NCBI GenBank assembly: GCA_031291035.1
Contig: JAISLI010000045.1
Span: 1-35,619, forward strand
Origin: Desulfovibrio sp.
Lineage (GTDB): Bacteria > Desulfobacterota > Desulfovibrionia > Desulfovibrionales > Desulfovibrionaceae
Direction: 5' to 3'
Length of the DNA stretch: 35,619 bases
The notes beneath the pieces are model-generated. The model saw only the letters and a program-made list of their open reading frames with translations, was not told where the DNA came from and ran no database searches. The position numbers and the translations under genes are program-made. Positions 32,628 through 35,619 of the stretch are shown piece by piece; within the stretch, counting starts at the first letter, position 1, and every line of letters starts with the position of its first letter.

Positions 32628-34223
32628 ATGAAAGACAATCTGCAACTGACTGACGTTTCCACGGCGGAAGGCCGGATGACCTCCGTCAATCTGGAACGCA
32701 TACCGGTTCTGCCCCTTGACGTGGGCAAGATGCCGTGGCGCCCCCTTACTGAAGAGCAGAAGGAGAACACCTGCTGCATTCTGGATGACGTATGCGTGCT
32801 GAACATCCCGAAACCGAAAAATCGTGCCGAGGAAGAAGAGCTGGTCAACAAATTCCTGGGCGGCATGCGTAAAATGTTTACCAAAGAAAACAACTGGGCC
32901 TTTCTGCCCATTCTGGAAACAAGCACCGACTACTGCGCCCAGTGCAATTCCTGCTCGGACGCCTGCCATTTGTACGAAATGTCGGGTGAACACGATATGT
33001 ACCGTCCCAACTTCCGCTCGGAGATATTCCGGCGCATTTACAAACAATATGTCAAAAAAGAGCCTCTCGCCAAATGGCGTTACGGCGATATGGGCCTGAA
33101 CTGGAAAACCGTGGCGCGTCTCGGCGAATTGGCCTACCGCTGCAATCTCTGCCGCCGTTGCGCCCAAACCTGTCCCATAGGCGTGGATAATGGACTGATC
33201 GCGCGCGAGATCCGTAAAATATTCAGTCAGGAAATGGACATCTATCCGCGGGAGCTGCATGAAAAAGGCTCCATGAATCAGCTCAAGGTGGGTTCCTCCA
33301 CCGGCATGACGCCGAATGTCGTGAAAGAGAATGTCGAATTTATTGACGAGGACTACTCGGAGATCACCGGCGTCGGCATCCACACTCCCTTTGACGTGCA
33401 GGGAGCGGATATCATGCTTCTGCACAACGCGGGCGAGGTCATGGCCTGGCCTGAGAACATCGCCGCCTTTTCCCTGATTTTTCAGGAAGCCGGTCTCTCC
33501 TGGACGCTTTCCAGCAAGGCTCTGGCCTATGACGGCGTGAATTACGGCATCTTTTACGATGATGCCCAGGCGGCGCGCATCGCCCTGCAGCACATGCTGG
33601 CCGCCAGGGAGCTTGGCGTCAAGAAAATCGTGATCGGCGAGTGCGGACACGCCCACAAAGGCCTGACGGTAATCGCCGACAGGCTCATTCCCTTTGAATA
33701 TCAGGTGCCGCGGGAAAGCTGCTATGTCACCCTGCATGACGTAATCATGTCGGGACGCCTCAAGCTTGACCCGTCACGCAATGACTTCCCCGTGACATTG
33801 CACGACCCCTGCAATGTTGTCCGGCTGATGGGCATTGTGCAGCCGCAACGCGATATTTTGCGCAGGATAGCGCCGAAATTCCGCGAGATGCCCTGCAACG
33901 GCGTCAATAACTACTGCTGTGGCGGGGGCTCCGGCTTCGCCATCATGACGCGCAACAATATTGAAGAATGGCGGGGCAATATTTCCGGCCGGAAAAAGAT
34001 GTGGCAGATTGGTGAAGCCTTTAAGGACTGCCTCGGCCCCGGGACGAAAAAATATATCTGCGCCCCCTGTTCCAACTGCAAGGGACAGATTCGTGAAATA
34101 CTGGAACACAACGACCTTTACGCCAAAAACAGCTTCGCGTACGGCGGGCTTGTGGAGCTGATCGTAAACGCCATGAGCGACGTCAGGCCGGGTTTTATAA
34201 AATGGGAGGGCGAAGAGGAATAG
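32628..34223 (+). CDS. DsrK-like (HdrD-type) iron-sulfur protein
   Basis: A cytoplasm-facing iron-sulfur protein expected to pass electrons between the DsrM-like subunit and a thiol/disulfide or sulfur carrier (in sulfate reducers, DsrC). 531 aa. Two ferredoxin-type motifs CAQCNSCSDAC (about 104-114) and CNLCRRCAQTC (about 180-190) bind [4Fe-4S] clusters. The C-terminal half is a CCG domain: HDPCN, then NYCCGGGSG and CAPCSNC, the pattern for the special HdrB/D cluster. ECGHAHKGL is also found in DsrK proteins. ATG 32628 has GGGAG overlapping the previous stop. HmcF or TmcB are alternatives. DsrJ, O and P do not follow; the next gene is ppaC. Confidence 0.85.
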   Translation: MKDNLQLTDVSTAEGRMTSVNLERIPVLPLDVGKMPWRPLTEEQKENTCCILDDVCVLNIPKPKNRAEEEELVNKFLGGMRKMFTKENNWAFLPILETSTDYCAQCNSCSDACHLYEMSGEHDMYRPNFRSEIFRRIYKQYVKKEPLAKWRYGDMGLNWKTVARLGELAYRCNLCRRCAQTCPIGVDNGLIAREIRKIFSQEMDIYPRELHEKGSMNQLKVGSSTGMTPNVVKENVEFIDEDYSEITGVGIHTPFDVQGADIMLLHNAGEVMAWPENIAAFSLIFQEAGLSWTLSSKALAYDGVNYGIFYDDAQAARIALQHMLAARELGVKKIVIGECGHAHKGLTVIADRLIPFEYQVPRESCYVTLHDVIMSGRLKLDPSRNDFPVTLHDPCNVVRLMGIVQPQRDILRRIAPKFREMPCNGVNNYCCGGGSGFAIMTRNNIEEWRGNISGRKKMWQIGEAFKDCLGPGTKKYICAPCSNCKGQIREILEHNDLYAKNSFAYGGLVELIVNAMSDVRPGFIKWEGEEE

Positions 34224-34297
34224 TTTCGCGGAGAGGACACAAAGGAGCGGCGCATTGCGGCCGCATCACTGTTGAAAACACATCGGAGGGTACAGAC

Positions 34298-35215
34298 ATG
34301 TCCGCATTGGTACTTGGTCACATGAATCCCGACACCGACAGTATTGTTTCCGCCATCGCGGCGGCGGACCTTTACAGTAAACGCGGTTTTTCCGTCGCTC
34401 CGGCGGCTCAGGGAGAACCAACGCCCGAAACGGAGTTCGTGCTGCGAAAGTTCGGCCTTACCGCGCCGCGGGTGGTCAAGGATGTGGCCGGGAAGGAACT
34501 TTGGCTGGTCGATTATTCCGATCTGCCCCAGGCCCCGGCCGGTATGGATTCCGCGACGATACTCGGCATTGTGGATCATCACAAGCTTGGCGATGTGACC
34601 ACTTCCACCCCTCTGGAAGCGTGGATCTGGCCTGTGGGCTGTACGAATACCGTTCTGAAAAACATGTATGACTTCTATGGCGTAGAAATCCCCAAAAACA
34701 TCGCCGGCGCCATGCTTTGCGCCATCCTGTCCGATACGGTCATCTTCAAGTCGCCCACCTGCACGGAAGCGGACAAAAAAGCCGTTGACGCCCTTGCCAA
34801 AGCCGCCGGCGTGACTGACGTAAAAGCTTTGGGCATGGAGATGTTTAAAGTCAAAAGCGCCGTGGAAGGGGCGTCCATGAAGGATCTTGTGTTTCGCGAC
34901 TATAAAGATTTTGACATGGGCGGTAAAAAAGTGGGCATAGGCCAGCTTGAAGTGGTGGACCTCTCCATCCTCGCCAATGTGAAAGACGGGCTGTATGAGG
35001 AAATCCGGAAGGTTAAGGGCGAAGGCCGCCACAGCGTATTTTTGCTGTTGACGGACATCATGAAAGAAGGTTCGGAAATGCTCATCGTCTCCGATGATCC
35101 TTCTGTGGTGGAAAGAGCTTTCGCCGTCAAGCCGGACGGCAAGTCCGTGTGGCTGCCGGGAGTCATGAGCCGCAAAAAGCAGGTCGTGCCCAATTTTGAG
35201 AAAGCCTTCAAGTAA
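34298..35215 (+). CDS. ppaC: Manganese-dependent inorganic pyrophosphatase (family II)
   Basis: Hydrolyses pyrophosphate in the cytoplasm; in sulfate reducers this pulls ATP sulfurylase forward. The DHH-family metal site is complete: GHMNPDTDSI (H8, D12, D14), VDHHKLGD (D92, H93, H94), and ILSDTVIFKSPTCT with the further Asp. The C-terminal DHHA2 domain has the signature SRKKQVVP near 294-301. 305 aa, the standard single-subunit length, without a CBS insert. ATG 34298 follows GGAGGG at 34285-34290 with seven-base spacing. It lies 74 nt after the DsrK-like gene with no terminator between them, so cotranscription is likely. Confidence 0.96.
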   Translation: MSALVLGHMNPDTDSIVSAIAAADLYSKRGFSVAPAAQGEPTPETEFVLRKFGLTAPRVVKDVAGKELWLVDYSDLPQAPAGMDSATILGIVDHHKLGDVTTSTPLEAWIWPVGCTNTVLKNMYDFYGVEIPKNIAGAMLCAILSDTVIFKSPTCTEADKKAVDALAKAAGVTDVKALGMEMFKVKSAVEGASMKDLVFRDYKDFDMGGKKVGIGQLEVVDLSILANVKDGLYEEIRKVKGEGRHSVFLLLTDIMKEGSEMLIVSDDPSVVERAFAVKPDGKSVWLPGVMSRKKQVVPNFEKAFK

Positions 35216-35234
35216 AACTTGATACTTGGCAAAC

Positions 35235-35257
35235 CCCCGGTAAAAAACCGGGGTTTT
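35235..35257 (+). terminator. Rho-independent terminator of ppaC
   Basis: CCCCGGT (35235-35241) and ACCGGGG (35247-35253) form a GC stem with an A-loop, followed by TTTT. It lies 20 nt after the ppaC stop. Confidence 0.85.
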
Positions 35258-35336
35258 ACGGAATGCGGCAGCGGAAATTGGCCGGAAAGCAATTGGGGCC
35301 GGTAGCGCGTATGCCGCTCATGAGATGAATCTGCTG

Positions 35337-35369
35337 GAGCAGTCCAACTTTGAAAAAGTTGGGCTGCTC
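35337..35369 (+). repeat. Strong 15-bp hairpin downstream of ppaC
   Basis: GAGCAG-T-CCAACTTT (35337-35351) pairs with AAAGTTGG-G-CTGCTC (35355-35369) around GAA, with one G-T pair. It begins GGAGCAGTCCA, similar to the first hairpin of copy B (23101), so it may belong to the same repeat family. The 404-nt end of the window (35216-35619) holds the ppaC terminator, this hairpin, copy D and H2, and no gene that I can support. Confidence 0.65.
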
Positions 35370-35420
35370 TGTTGCAAGTAACGCTTGAAACAGTTCTCTG
35401 GCGGCGGGGCGGATGCATCG

Positions 35421-35499
35421 CCGCCCGCCCATGAGGCGCGGGCGAAACCGCGTTTCGCCGTAAAGCGCCAAAGGGAGCGTTTCAAAAGCAAAATGCTCT
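35421..35499 (+). repeat. Dispersed repeat family 1, copy D
   Basis: 35430-35499 matches copy C at 68 of 70 positions; 35421-35469 matches the reverse complement of part of copy E at 47 of 49. TTGAAAC near 35386 and GTTTCAA near 35480 form short inverted ends around it. Confidence 0.92.
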
Positions 35500-35500
35500 A

Positions 35501-35609
35501 AAAAGCCGGGGGAATATTTTCAGGCAAAAATCTCATAAATATTTGTTATTTTAATATGTTATGATTTTTTACTTCAATTGCCTCAAAAATTCCGGAGAAA
35601 AATCTTTAC
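35501..35609 (-). repeat. AT-rich long repeat, copy H2
   Basis: Reverse complement resembles 4915-5020 at roughly 80% identity by eye over about 107 nt. It directly follows copy D, whereas H1 is followed by copy G, so the AT-rich block and family 1 occur together twice. Confidence 0.75.
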
Positions 35610-35619
35610 TTTCGCGCCG

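Noticed and set aside
31827..33737. 636-codon open frame antisense to the DsrM/DsrK-like genes
   Set aside because: It mirrors the GC-rich third codon positions of the real genes, has no recognisable domain or ribosome-binding site, and the sense proteins are clearly genuine.
1..35619. tRNA, rRNA, riboswitch, transposase or prophage genes
   Set aside because: None could be recognised on either strand.

Overview
The window looks like chromosomal DNA of a sulfate- or sulfite-reducing deltaproteobacterium close to Desulfovibrio (Desulfovibrionaceae). This is an inference from gene content: a DsrM/DsrK-type (HdrE/HdrD-like) membrane redox pair beside a manganese-dependent family II pyrophosphatase, a primary sigma factor and other proteins of Desulfovibrio type, and dense housekeeping operons of moderately high GC broken by AT-rich intergenic islands. 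There are no rRNA or tRNA genes, no CRISPR array, no transposase and no phage gene. It is an ordinary core region with unusual regulatory and repeat DNA between the genes.

Layout. 1-2170 (+): an orphan 208-aa protein behind a good sigma-54 promoter, then an HD-GYP c-di-GMP phosphodiesterase whose promoter lies almost on its start codon. 2201-4824 (-): a possible 32-aa exported micro-ORF, fliR away from other flagellar genes, and a membrane protein fused to a spermidine-synthase-like domain. 5187-5609 (+): a SlyD-type FKBP isomerase. 5596-11860 (-): efp-ftsK-lolA-lysA-MATE transporter. 11986-12672 (+): engB. 12640-21225 (-): a long run read right to left, pcm, (small coupled ORF), pgsA, small ORF, ftsB/divIC-like gene, TPR protein, proline-rich lipoprotein, fbp, tsaD, trxA, trxB, bamD. 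21352-22674 (+): an M23 peptidase, divergent from pcm. 22749-23748 (-): a small anchored Cys-rich protein and folK. 23908-31304 (+): an expanded macromolecular-synthesis operon, rpsU-yqeY-mutS2-dnaG-rpoD-nuclease. 31680-35215 (+): DsrM-like, DsrK-like, ppaC.

How the genes work together. rpsU, dnaG and rpoD tie initiation of translation, replication and transcription into one unit, as in the classic E. coli operon, here with yqeY and mutS2 inserted and a terminator-like hairpin after rpsU. The DsrMK-like pair would pass electrons between the quinone pool and cytoplasmic thiol/disulfide or sulfur chemistry, and pyrophosphatase pulls sulfate activation forward. BamD, LolA, PgsA, FtsK, FtsB and the M23 peptidase serve the envelope and division.

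Most unusual: (1) ftsK has no ATG, GTG or TTG where its first membrane helix requires one; an ACG sits at ideal distance from a Shine-Dalgarno. (2) rpsU starts with TTG behind an 11-G homopolymer that forms its Shine-Dalgarno. (3) A modular family of hairpin-rich repeats has at least five copies, two of them 68/70 identical, and some end in a Shine-Dalgarno plus start codon. (4) A ~107-bp AT-rich sequence occurs in inverted orientation near 5 kb and at the right end. (5) A perfect 28-nt palindrome separates pcm from the M23 peptidase. I found no convincing new defence or mobile system. All alignments were made by eye.
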